DNA of 11,848 bases, taken from assembly GCA_045541355.1 (NCBI GenBank), contig JAZQIW010000056.1, forward strand, positions 1-11,848. Reading direction: 5' to 3'. The stretch is from UMGS1387 sp045541355. GTDB taxonomy: Bacteria; Bacillota; Clostridia; Oscillospirales; CAG-382. Position 1 is the stretch's first letter; every line of letters starts with the position of its first letter. The notes under the pieces are model-generated. The model searched no databases and had not been told where the DNA came from. It saw only the letters and a list, made by a program, of their open reading frames with translations. The translations under genes were made by a program, and so were the position numbers. Shown piece after piece: positions 1 through 6,441 of the stretch.

Positions 1-1
1 G

Positions 2-439
2 GCGGCAATCATCATAATTTCCGGTGCTTGTCTTGGGTATGAATCGGGAATGATTGTGGGTGCAGTATCTGCATTCGTTTCAAACCTTTTCTTCGGGCAA
101 GGTCCGTGGACCGTGTGGCAGATGACGGCATTCGCACTTATTGGTCTTGTTTCGGGACTGGTATTCGATTCTTGTAAGGTAAAAAAATCAAAGACGGCCT
201 TATGTATCTTCGGCTTCTTTGCAACATTCCTCATTTACGGCGGAATACTGAATCCCGCATCGGTGCTTATGATGAACCCCGAGCCTTCGTCAAAGCTTTT
301 GCTTTCTTCGTTTGTCGCAGGTTTTCCCTTTGACCTTATACATTCGCTGTCAACATTTGTATTTCTGCTTGTAATGGCAGAGGCGTTTGTCGGGAAAATT
401 GAGAGGGTAAAGATCAAGTATGGGCTTATGACTCATTAG
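2..439 (+). CDS. ECF transporter S component (C-terminal part, 5' end outside window)
   Basis: This is the membrane-embedded substrate-binding subunit of an energy-coupling factor importer, which takes up a vitamin or cofactor precursor together with a shared EcfA/A'/T module. The reading frame is open from base 2, so the start lies upstream; 145 residues are visible. A hydrophobic helix with small residues leads into a stretch with FFGQGPWTVWQM, followed by further hydrophobic segments (around GLVSGLVF, IFGFFATFLIYGG and STFVFLLVMAEAFV) and a short basic tail. A GQGPWT-WQM signature next to an SAFVSN helix is, to my knowledge, typical of a group of clostridial S components, some of them linked to cobalamin precursors. 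The sequence does not fix the substrate, and no ATPase or T subunit gene is visible here. ATG at 50 is an internal methionine, not the start. The gene ends with TAG and has no close downstream partner. Confidence 0.8.
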   Translation, partial: AAIIIISGACLGYESGMIVGAVSAFVSNLFFGQGPWTVWQMTAFALIGLVSGLVFDSCKVKKSKTALCIFGFFATFLIYGGILNPASVLMMNPEPSSKLLLSSFVAGFPFDLIHSLSTFVFLLVMAEAFVGKIERVKIKYGLMTH

Positions 440-642
440 TACCGCACATGTTCATTATCGCGTCCGCTTATGGATATCAAAGCCGTCACGGGCACAGCAC
501 CCATCCCGCCCAGCCAATCCACACCCCTCATGACGTGAAAATGAGCAGTTACAGGTCGCCTCCACCAATGGAGAACCAGACGAACACCGAGCCGGCAATG
601 TACTTTATTGACGGGGTGTTTGTTTTGGTTTGCGATATTTAA
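440..642. other. GC-rich intergenic block without a convincing gene
   Basis: Between the transporter stop and the terminator lies about 200 bp that is visibly richer in G and C than the neighbouring intergenic DNA. It can be read as a short plus-strand frame (448-642) but has no ribosome binding site, and the predicted peptide is His/Pro-rich with no fold. On the minus strand a frame reads IKYIAGSVFVWFSIGGGDL before a stop at about 532, but it has no start codon. I tried to match TPP, FMN, cobalamin and guanidine riboswitches and SRP, tmRNA and 6S RNA, and saw no conserved core. It may be a dispersed repeat or a decayed gene. The rest of the gap (683-845) is AT-rich and holds only the promoter-like elements listed separately. 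Confidence 0.35.
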
Positions 643-650
643 TTACAGAA

Positions 651-682
651 AAAGAACAAGGTTTGTGCCTCGTTCTTTTTTT
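651..682. terminator. Intrinsic terminator, probably bidirectional
   Basis: AAAGAACAAGG (651-661) pairs with CCTCGTTCTTT (668-678) with one A-C mismatch around a 6-nt loop, and is followed by a T run to 682. Read leftward the same hairpin also ends in a T-rich stretch. It can therefore stop rightward transcription from the transporter and leftward transcription from the promoter-like element near 765-793. Confidence 0.8.
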
Positions 683-764
683 GTTATTTGGTGAGTTATA
701 CTATCAAGTGCAACAGTAAATAAAAAAGGAAAGCCCATATAAATCCATGGTGTAATGTAGATTC

Positions 765-793
765 AACATACCATCTTCAAAAAACAATGTCAA
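765..793 (-). promoter_or_regulatory. Leftward promoter-like sequence
   Basis: On the minus strand TTGACA (788-793) and TATGTT (765-770) are separated by 17 bp, a near-consensus sigma-A promoter. It points away from the GH92 gene towards the bidirectional terminator at 651-682. The implied transcript would be only about 110 nt and contains no plausible protein, so it would be a small RNA or a fortuitous match. Confidence 0.4.
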
Positions 794-845
794 CAACTCA
801 GGACAAAAGTCCATAACCGACCATAATTCAAGGAACAAAATGCAG

Positions 846-875
846 TTGACTTTTAGCCTGTACATAATGTATAAT
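846..875 (+). promoter_or_regulatory. Promoter of the GH92 gene
   Basis: TTGACT (846-851), an 18-bp spacer and TATAAT (870-875) lie 38 bp before the start codon. A strong ribosome binding site AAGGAG (901-906) sits 7 nt before the ATG at 914. Confidence 0.7.
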
Positions 876-913
876 TTCACCATAAGCAAACACAATTCAA
901 AAGGAGTTTCATT

Positions 914-2899
914 ATGGACTACAAAAAATATGTAAATATAAAACAAGGCACAAAATCAACAATGCGTTTTTCAAACGGAAACACGCTCCCTCTTGTTCAG
1001 CGTCCCTTCGGCTTTGCAAGCTTTGCTCCTCAGACAGATTCAAGCCGCAAAAGCTGGTTTTATCATCCCGATGACAAGAGCTTTGAGGGCATTCGTCTTA
1101 CTCACCAGCCAAGCCCCTGGATAAGCGACCACGGTGCAATTGTAATTCATCCCCAAAGTGAAGAGGCTTATCTTCCCCCTGCCTACCGTTGGTCAGGCTT
1201 TGATGCCGAAAAAACTGTCCTTGAGCCTCATTACATGAGCTATTATCTTAAAAGATCTGCTTGCAGGCTTGAGCTTACTCCCACAATGTACGGGGCGTGC
1301 GTTAGAGCAAGCTTTGAAAGGGATTTTGATTCGTATATCTCGGTTTTACCCGTCGGAGGCTCATGTGAATACAGCTACGACAAGGAAGAAAACAAGCTCT
1401 ACTGCTCCACAGACTGCAACGAGCTTTGCGGCTACGACAAGGGCAAGACAAGAACATATTTTGTCTTTTCCTTTGACGAGGGAGACATCAACGCAGACAG
1501 AACGATTGTTGACCGCAACCACGACAGAACGGGCGGTACAAAGATTGAAGGCGAGAACACGGGCATACACCTCTTTCTCAACACAAAAAACATAACCTTT
1601 AAAATAGCATCATCATACATAAGCTACGAGCAAGCAGAGCAAAACCTTAAAAATGACAGCAGCTACCGAGACTTTGACTCATTAAAGGCTGAAAACGAAA
1701 GCATCTGGAATTCATATCTTTCAAGAATAAAAATACAGGCAGACGAGAAAACAATGAAAACCTTTTACAGCTGTATGTACAGGGTTTTCCTCTATCCCCA
1801 CAGAGCGCACGAGTTTGACAAAGACGGCACAGCCGTTCACTATTCTCCCGCAGCCGATTGCGTAAAGAAGGGGGTGCGATACACCGATAACGGCTTCTGG
1901 GACACATACAGGACCGTGTTCCCTCTTTACAGCCTTATTGCCGTAAACGAATACAAGGAAATACTCGAAGGCTTTATAAATGACTATGTTGACGGCGGCT
2001 GGCTTCCCTGCTGGAGTGCAATTGATGCAAAAAAATGTATGCCCAGCACCATGATTGATGCGGTAATTGCAGATGCGGCGGTAAAGGGCATAATTTCGGG
2101 TGATTTATTAAAGACCGCCTTTGAGGGAATGGAAAAGCACGCAAACACCCCTTGCGAAAACCCTGCCTACGGCAGAGAGGGCTGCGGCCACTACACAAAA
2201 ATCGGATATGTTCCGTCGGATGTGTGTGCCGAGAGTGTAAACCTCACCCTTGATGCAGCCTACGGCGACTACTGTGTCGGAGTTGTGGCAAAAATTTTAG
2301 GCTATGACGAAAAAGCAAGCTTTTATTTTGAAAGAGCAAAAAACTACCGAAACATATTCGACAAAGAAACAGGCTTTATGCGCGCAAAGAAGCTTGACGG
2401 CGTCTTTGAGGATGATTTTGACCCCATAAAGTGGGGCAAGGACTACACCGAGGCGGCGGCGTGGCAGACCACCTTTGCTGTCCAGCATGACATAGAAGGG
2501 CTTTGTCAGTTATACGGCGGAAAAGAGGCACTTCTTAAAAAGCTTGACGAGTTTTTTGCCACTCCCCCCGAATACAGAGTCGGCGGATACTTTATTGAAA
2601 TACACGAGATGACCGAGTTTGCCGCAGGCAAATGGGGACAGTGTGCCATTTCAAATCAGCCAAGCTTCCATATTCCCTTTATATACGCATATCTCGGAGA
2701 AACAGAAAAAACAGATATGTGGGTAAAAAGAATGTGCAATGAAGGCTTTTCATCGGCGGATGACGGTTTTCCGGGAGACGAGGACAACGGCTCGATGGCA
2801 GCATGGTACATCTTTGCAGTTCTCGGAATGTATCCGTTATGTCCGGGTAAAAATGAGTATGTCAAATTCTCGCCCCTTGCAGACAGCATAAGCTACTAA
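914..2899 (+). CDS. GH92 family alpha-mannosidase, cytosolic, C-terminus apparently shortened
   Basis: This glycoside hydrolase family 92 enzyme is a calcium-dependent, inverting exo-alpha-mannosidase that trims mannose from glycans or oligosaccharides. The 661-residue protein has no signal peptide and should act in the cytosol on imported sugars. An N-terminal beta-sandwich domain (about 1-250) precedes the (alpha/alpha)6-barrel. Recognisable family stretches are NGFWDTYRTVFPLYSL, YTEAAAWQTTFAVQHDIEGL (likely catalytic-acid region) and GDEDNGSMAAWYIF, beginning at residue 621, which matches the GNxDxGxMSAW motif carrying the catalytic base. The last residues, EYVKFSPLADSISY, reach only the beginning of the usual C-terminal beta segment; family members normally continue for roughly 20-70 residues. 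The stop codon lies 5 bp before the left boundary repeat of the restriction-modification island, so the 3' end may have been replaced on insertion. All visible catalytic motifs are retained, so activity is possible. The gene is a single transcription unit with its own promoter. Confidence 0.88.
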   Translation: MDYKKYVNIKQGTKSTMRFSNGNTLPLVQRPFGFASFAPQTDSSRKSWFYHPDDKSFEGIRLTHQPSPWISDHGAIVIHPQSEEAYLPPAYRWSGFDAEKTVLEPHYMSYYLKRSACRLELTPTMYGACVRASFERDFDSYISVLPVGGSCEYSYDKEENKLYCSTDCNELCGYDKGKTRTYFVFSFDEGDINADRTIVDRNHDRTGGTKIEGENTGIHLFLNTKNITFKIASSYISYEQAEQNLKNDSSYRDFDSLKAENESIWNSYLSRIKIQADEKTMKTFYSCMYRVFLYPHRAHEFDKDGTAVHYSPAADCVKKGVRYTDNGFWDTYRTVFPLYSLIAVNEYKEILEGFINDYVDGGWLPCWSAIDAKKCMPSTMIDAVIADAAVKGIISGDLLKTAFEGMEKHANTPCENPAYGREGCGHYTKIGYVPSDVCAESVNLTLDAAYGDYCVGVVAKILGYDEKASFYFERAKNYRNIFDKETGFMRAKKLDGVFEDDFDPIKWGKDYTEAAAWQTTFAVQHDIEGLCQLYGGKEALLKKLDEFFATPPEYRVGGYFIEIHEMTEFAAGKWGQCAISNQPSFHIPFIYAYLGETEKTDMWVKRMCNEGFSSADDGFPGDEDNGSMAAWYIFAVLGMYPLCPGKNEYVKFSPLADSISY

Positions 2900-2903
2900 G
2901 GGC

Positions 2904-2940
2904 AAAAACACCGACGGTTATGCGTAGTGTTCTTAAGGAC
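2904..2940 (+). repeat. Left copy of inverted boundary repeat
   Basis: This 37-bp motif runs ACACCGACGG...AGTGTTCTTAAGGAC (2909-2940 core). It is nearly the reverse complement of 6442-6478: 31 of 37 positions match without gaps, including 15 contiguous (GTCCTTAAGAACACT in the other orientation). The copy contains an internal weak hairpin (AACAC/GTGTT with ACG/CGT) and is followed 8 nt later by a strong hairpin. Confidence 0.75.
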
Positions 2941-2948
2941 AGTAATTC

Positions 2949-2983
2949 AAAAGGCAGAAACGATTGATTCGTTTCTGCCTTTT
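2949..2983 (+). terminator. Terminator at left island border
   Basis: AAAAGGCAGAAACGA (2949-2963) pairs perfectly over 15 bp with 2969-2983 around a TTGAT loop, and the 3' arm ends in TTTT. It serves as terminator for GH92, and by symmetry could also stop leftward transcripts. It sits immediately inside the left boundary repeat, mirroring the hairpin at 6401-6432. Confidence 0.85.
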
Positions 2984-2993
2984 ATCATAAGGT

Positions 2994-3009
2994 TTTAGGA
3001 TATCCTAAA
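2994..3009. repeat. Perfect 16-bp palindrome
   Basis: TTTAGGATATCCTAAA is a perfect palindrome lying between the left border hairpin and the operon promoter. It has no T run, so it is not a terminator. It could be a regulator site or part of an insertion end. Confidence 0.5.
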
Positions 3010-3013
3010 TATT

Positions 3014-3034
3014 GGAAGATGGTACACATCTTCC
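3014..3034. repeat. 8-bp inverted repeat with 5-nt centre
   Basis: GGAAGATG (3014-3021) and CATCTTCC (3027-3034) are exact reverse complements around GTACA. The element lies 29 bp upstream of the -35 box of the restriction-modification operon, a position suited to a dimeric regulator, and has no T tract behind it. Confidence 0.5.
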
Positions 3035-3062
3035 CTGCTTGTTATACTACCGGACAAAAACA

Positions 3063-3091
3063 TTGACATTTATTGCAATTTATGATATCAT
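3063..3091 (+). promoter_or_regulatory. Promoter of the restriction-modification operon
   Basis: Consensus TTGACA (3063-3068), a 17-bp spacer and TATCAT (3086-3091) form a strong sigma-A promoter. The -10 box is part of the first ATGATATCAT palindrome, so a bound repressor would exclude RNA polymerase. Confidence 0.75.
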
Positions 3092-3115
3092 TATATCAAG
3101 ATTGAATGATATCAT
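3082..3115. promoter_or_regulatory. Paired palindromic operator
   Basis: Two identical 10-bp palindromes ATGATATCAT (3082-3091 and 3106-3115) are spaced 24 bp start to start, with a further half-site-like TATATCA (3092-3098) between them. The first overlaps the -10 box; the second lies within the predicted transcript leader just before the ribosome binding site. Short palindromes in tandem are the usual target format of ribbon-helix-helix repressors, and the first gene of the operon encodes such a protein, so autoregulation is the simplest reading. Confidence 0.6.
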
Positions 3116-3131
3116 AATGGAGGTGCTATCT

Positions 3132-3317
3132 TTGGTTAAAGAGAATAAAGCCGCTCGAACAAGACAAGTCCAATTTAGAATGGATCCTGATAAAGTCAAG
3201 CGTTTAATCGCAACTATCGCTTATGATGATAATATGCATAGTATGGCGGATTTGTTTAACAAAGCAGCTGATGAATACTTAAAGAAGCAAGAGAAAAACG
3301 GAGGTAAAAACCAATGA
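3132..3317 (+). CDS. Ribbon-helix-helix repressor-like small protein heading the RM operon
   Basis: This small basic protein of 61 residues (TTG start) probably acts as the transcriptional regulator of the operon. After a polar N-terminus comes a short beta-strand (RQVQFRMD), then helix 1 (PDKVKRLIATIAYDDN) and helix 2 (SMADLFNKAADEYLKKQEK), the arrangement of CopG/Arc-type ribbon-helix-helix DNA-binding dimers. I chose TTG at 3132 because GGAGGTG (3119-3125) ends 6 nt before it. ATG at 3117 overlaps that ribosome binding site and has no site of its own. The gene overlaps the next one (ATGA at 3314-3317), so the two are translationally coupled. The palindromic operator directly upstream supports autorepression. 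Restriction-modification control genes are more often helix-turn-helix C proteins, so this pairing is unusual. A structural role in the enzyme complex cannot be excluded. Confidence 0.7.
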   Translation: MVKENKAARTRQVQFRMDPDKVKRLIATIAYDDNMHSMADLFNKAADEYLKKQEKNGGKNQ

Positions 3318-5254
3318 CAAGATATGATATGATAGAGCGAATTGGCAATACATATATGACCTCAAATATTGAGGGTGGAGAATACAGTTATGTTTTTGAA
3401 GCAGGTTCAAAAGCAAAGTTAGAACAACTTGTAGGACATAGTGTTAATCATTTTAAATTAGATATTCGTTTTGAAGATGGTGAATATGTTGTGTTAGTTG
3501 AAACAAAACAGAATTTTGTTGATGCTGACAAAAAACAACTTGCAGAATATCTTGAAGAAGAAAGGGCATTACATACAGGAAAAAAAGTTATTTGCATACT
3601 TGCAAACACCAATAACGATAAAATCAAGGTTTGGAAATCTTTTGTAGACGATGAACACATTCTTGAAGAAGAAACAGTTCTTGATACTATGGAACACTAC
3701 AAGTCTTTATTTGACCTTAATAAATCAAATGACCGTGAAAAAGTTCTCAGAAACACTTATGCTTTAAATGAACTTCTTCACAAAAAAGATATTGCTGAAC
3801 AATTAAGAAGTCAATTTGTTGGAACGATTTTATTACATATAAAAGATTTGGTTAAAAAGATTGGTGCAACAAGAATTGATGAAGAATTGAAAAAAACCAT
3901 AAATAATTCTTTTGCATTAAAATCTGAAAAAGAAATTAGGGCAGGTATTGAAAATACTCTGTCAGAACTGCTTGACGGCTCTGAAAACAAACAGAAGAAA
4001 ATTGAATTATTGCAGAGAAATGTATTAACAGACCAAAAGGTTCGTGCGTTGAAAAAGGCTGATTGGATAGAAATTATTGATTATATTCTTATGAATATAT
4101 TTAAGTTTATTGATACCGACAGTTCCGAAGGTCAAGACATCTTGAACTTGTTCTTTATTGCATTTAACAAATATACAGGCAAAGCAGATAAGAACCAAGC
4201 ATTTACACCAGACCATATTACAGAATTTATGTGCCGTATCACCGAAGTTGATAGGACAAAGCGTGTTCTTGACGGAACTTGCGGAAGTGCTTCATTTCTT
4301 GTTCAAGCAATGGTTAAAGAACTTGCTGATTGCCGTAGGGGTAATACAGAATCAGAAACAAAAAGACTTCAAAAGAAAGTTAAGGAAGAAAACATTTTTG
4401 GAATTGAAGTTGAAGAAAAAGCATTTGGACTTTCTGTTACAAATATGTTGATACACGGTGATGGTAATTCAAATATAAAACTTGGTAGTTGTTTTGACCA
4501 CAAAGCATTTATTAAACAAGCAGACCCACACATAATTTTGATGAACCCACCATACAATGCAAAACCTATTGGTATTCCTGCAAAATATAAGAAAGATTGG
4601 GGTTCTTCTGCTGATGGTAAAGAAGATGCTTCAAAAGGATTAGTATTTGTTCATTATTTTTCAGATGTTATAAAAGAAATGAACGAAGAACGCATTAAAA
4701 ACGGAGAAGAACCAAAATTTGTAAAACTTGCAGTTTTGCTTCCGTTGGCTTGTGCAATAGGCACAGGAAAGATTATTACCGCAGAAAAAGAAGCACTGCT
4801 TAAAGATAATACACTTGAAGCCGTATTTTCTCTGCCGTCAGAAGTGTTCTATCCTGGTGCTGCAGTTAATGCGTGTTGTATGCTTTTCACACTTGGACAA
4901 CCCCATATCAAACCAGACGGAACTACAAGAAGCACATTTTTTGGTTATTGCAAAGATGATGGTTTTGTAAAACGAAAAAATCTCGGCAGAGTTGAACAGT
5001 TTGACATGGAAGGCAATTCTAGGTGGAAGGCTATTGAGGAAGAATGGCTTGATTTATTTGAAAGAAAAGCATCAGAAGACGGAAAATCTGCTGTTGAAAA
5101 AATTGATGCTGATGCAGAATGGCTTTGTGAAGCATATATGAAAACAGATTATACGAAACTTACTAATGATGATTTTCAAAAAACACTCAATAACTATTTA
5201 GCATATCTTGTAAAGGAAGGCAATGTCTTTGAAAAAGATATTGAGAGTGAGTGA
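3314..5254 (+). CDS. Type IIB (BcgI-like) restriction endonuclease/adenine-N6 methyltransferase subunit
   Basis: This fused restriction and modification subunit would methylate adenines in a bipartite site and cut unmethylated DNA on both sides of it. The 646 residues start with a nuclease-like domain: D50 in FKLDIRFEDG and E63-T-K65 in VLVETKQ form a PD-(D/E)xK pattern on adjacent strands. A helical region (about 130-290) links to a gamma-class N6-adenine methyltransferase of the HsdM/N6_Mtase type. Its motifs, in order, are AFTPDHITEFM (from 296), DGTCGS (320-325, AdoMet binding) and NPPY (411-414, catalytic). There is no helicase domain and no separate HsdR gene, which argues against type I. 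Size and order resemble the BcgI A subunit (about 640 residues as I recall), with the specificity subunit encoded next. GGAGGT (3300-3305) precedes the ATG, which overlaps the repressor gene. Codons are AT-rich compared with the flanking genes, suggesting horizontal transfer. Confidence 0.85.
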   Translation: MTRYDMIERIGNTYMTSNIEGGEYSYVFEAGSKAKLEQLVGHSVNHFKLDIRFEDGEYVVLVETKQNFVDADKKQLAEYLEEERALHTGKKVICILANTNNDKIKVWKSFVDDEHILEEETVLDTMEHYKSLFDLNKSNDREKVLRNTYALNELLHKKDIAEQLRSQFVGTILLHIKDLVKKIGATRIDEELKKTINNSFALKSEKEIRAGIENTLSELLDGSENKQKKIELLQRNVLTDQKVRALKKADWIEIIDYILMNIFKFIDTDSSEGQDILNLFFIAFNKYTGKADKNQAFTPDHITEFMCRITEVDRTKRVLDGTCGSASFLVQAMVKELADCRRGNTESETKRLQKKVKEENIFGIEVEEKAFGLSVTNMLIHGDGNSNIKLGSCFDHKAFIKQADPHIILMNPPYNAKPIGIPAKYKKDWGSSADGKEDASKGLVFVHYFSDVIKEMNEERIKNGEEPKFVKLAVLLPLACAIGTGKIITAEKEALLKDNTLEAVFSLPSEVFYPGAAVNACCMLFTLGQPHIKPDGTTRSTFFGYCKDDGFVKRKNLGRVEQFDMEGNSRWKAIEEEWLDLFERKASEDGKSAVEKIDADAEWLCEAYMKTDYTKLTNDDFQKTLNNYLAYLVKEGNVFEKDIESE

Positions 5255-5256
5255 TT

Positions 5257-6399
5257 ATGGAATTAAATATACAAGAATGGAAAGAGTTTCAAGTTGGTAA
5301 AATGTTTGAAATATATCCCACCAAAGACTATAAAGGAATGTCAAATACAGATTTAGATGATGGGGGGACTACTCCGGTCATTGCTAATAGTGCTATGAAT
5401 AATGGGATAAATGGCTTTTCAACACTTGCACCAACCGAAAAAGGAAATATTATAACATTTAGTGATACAACAGAGGGAAATACATTTTTTTATCAACCAG
5501 ATGATTTTATTGGTTTTGCACATGTTCAAGCAATGCATCCATTGGGACATAATTGGACAAAAAATGAACTACTGTTTCTAACAACAATACTAACCTATAC
5601 TAATCATAATTTGTTTAACTATGGAAGAAAAATGAGGCGTGATACTATTGCGAATAGCAAAGTGAAATTACCTGCACAAAAGAGTGGTAACAAATTTGTT
5701 TTTGATGAAAAGAAAACTTTTTCTGATGATGGTTATATTCCAGATTGGCAATTTATGGAGAATTATGTTAAGTCATTAAATTGCGAACCACCGAGAACAA
5801 AAATTGATGGAAAAGATATTCTTGATTTAAACATTGAAAATTGGGAAGAGTTTTATTTAAAAGATTTATTTAATTGTTGTATGGGAAATGGTATTGATGC
5901 TTCTGCAACAACAGATTATGAACCGATTTACAACTATGTATCAAGAGATAGTAAAGGAAACGGAGTTGTGGGTTTTGTTGATGAAGTAAAAAAGACTGAT
6001 AAAAGCGGAAATGTTGTATCAGAAAAACCTTTTCAAGCAGGAACAATGACATTGGCTTTGGGTGGAAGTTTTCTTGGCTCGTGCTTTGTTCAAAAAGAAC
6101 CTTATTACACGGCACAAAATGTAGCAGTTCTTACAGAAAAAGAACCACTTACAATACAAACAAAAATATTTATTTCTACTTTGATAAGAAATGAATGCAA
6201 ATATAAATATATTGCATTTGGTCGTGAGTTAAATACACATTATAAAACAGATTTTTCAATTAAACTTCCTGTAAAAACTGATGAAAAAGGACAACCTGTT
6301 ATTGATGAAACACATACATATTCAGAAAATGGTTATATTCCAGATTGGCAATTTATGAATGATTATATAAATAGTTTGCCATACTCTGATAGGATTTAA
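5257..6399 (+). CDS. Specificity (S) subunit of the type IIB system, two target-recognition domains
   Basis: This is the DNA-recognition subunit, which positions the methyltransferase/nuclease on a bipartite target. The 380 residues form two related halves. Each begins with LNIxxWxEF (residues 3-11 and 191-199) followed by a variable target-recognition domain, and each ends with GYIPDWQFM (159-167 and 359-367). The layout matches HsdS-type proteins and the BcgI B subunit (two TRDs, about 340 residues as I recall). The 3' ends of the two halves share a 29-nt identical stretch exactly 600 bp apart. The upstream gene ends at 5254. ATG at 5257 has GAGAG (5243-5247) at a usable distance, while GTG at 5251 overlaps the previous stop and would add only two residues. 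The target sequence cannot be read from the protein. A 12-bp terminator follows directly. The gene is intact, so the system looks complete. Confidence 0.85.
   Translation: MELNIQEWKEFQVGKMFEIYPTKDYKGMSNTDLDDGGTTPVIANSAMNNGINGFSTLAPTEKGNIITFSDTTEGNTFFYQPDDFIGFAHVQAMHPLGHNWTKNELLFLTTILTYTNHNLFNYGRKMRRDTIANSKVKLPAQKSGNKFVFDEKKTFSDDGYIPDWQFMENYVKSLNCEPPRTKIDGKDILDLNIENWEEFYLKDLFNCCMGNGIDASATTDYEPIYNYVSRDSKGNGVVGFVDEVKKTDKSGNVVSEKPFQAGTMTLALGGSFLGSCFVQKEPYYTAQNVAVLTEKEPLTIQTKIFISTLIRNECKYKYIAFGRELNTHYKTDFSIKLPVKTDEKGQPVIDETHTYSENGYIPDWQFMNDYINSLPYSDRI
5729..5757 (+). repeat. Direct repeat in the S gene, copy 1
   Basis: This 29-nt stretch encodes GYIPDWQFM at the end of the first half of the specificity subunit and is identical to 6329-6357. 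The distance is exactly 600 bp, so recombination between the copies would stay in frame. Confidence 0.85.
6329..6357 (+). repeat. Direct repeat in the S gene, copy 2
   Basis: This is the second identical 29-nt copy, encoding GYIPDWQFM near the C-terminus of the specificity subunit. Perfect nucleotide identity between protein regions that otherwise differ suggests a recent duplication or gene conversion. Confidence 0.85.
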
Positions 6400-6400
6400 A

Positions 6401-6432
6401 AAACAACCTCTCAAATAATTGAGAGGTTGTTT
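6401..6432. terminator. Terminator after the S gene, right island border
   Basis: AAACAACCTCTC (6401-6412) pairs perfectly with GAGAGGTTGTTT (6421-6432) around an 8-nt loop. Both ends are A/T-rich, so it may work in both directions. It starts one base after the specificity gene and sits 9 nt inside the right boundary repeat. Confidence 0.85.
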
Positions 6433-6441
6433 ACTATTTAT

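Noticed and set aside
448..642. Plus-strand 64-codon frame after the transporter
   Set aside because: No ribosome binding site, His/Pro-rich composition without a recognisable fold, and it lies in a block that looks equally open on the other strand.
440..913. Riboswitch in front of GH92 or behind the transporter
   Set aside because: No conserved core of TPP, FMN, cobalamin, guanidine or related classes could be recognised by eye on either strand.
704..946. Minus-strand 80-codon frame over the GH92 promoter
   Set aside because: It covers the GH92 promoter, ribosome binding site and first codons, has no ribosome binding site of its own, and its hydrophobic, Cys/Phe-rich product looks like translated AT-rich DNA.
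3012..3131. Longer start for the RHH protein, or ATG at 3117
   Set aside because: The longer form would translate through the promoter and operator. ATG at 3117 overlaps the GGAGGTG that serves the TTG at 3132.
3314..6399. Type I restriction-modification system (HsdM/HsdS)
   Set aside because: No helicase/translocase HsdR gene is present, and the methyltransferase carries its own N-terminal PD-(D/E)xK-like domain, as in type IIB enzymes.
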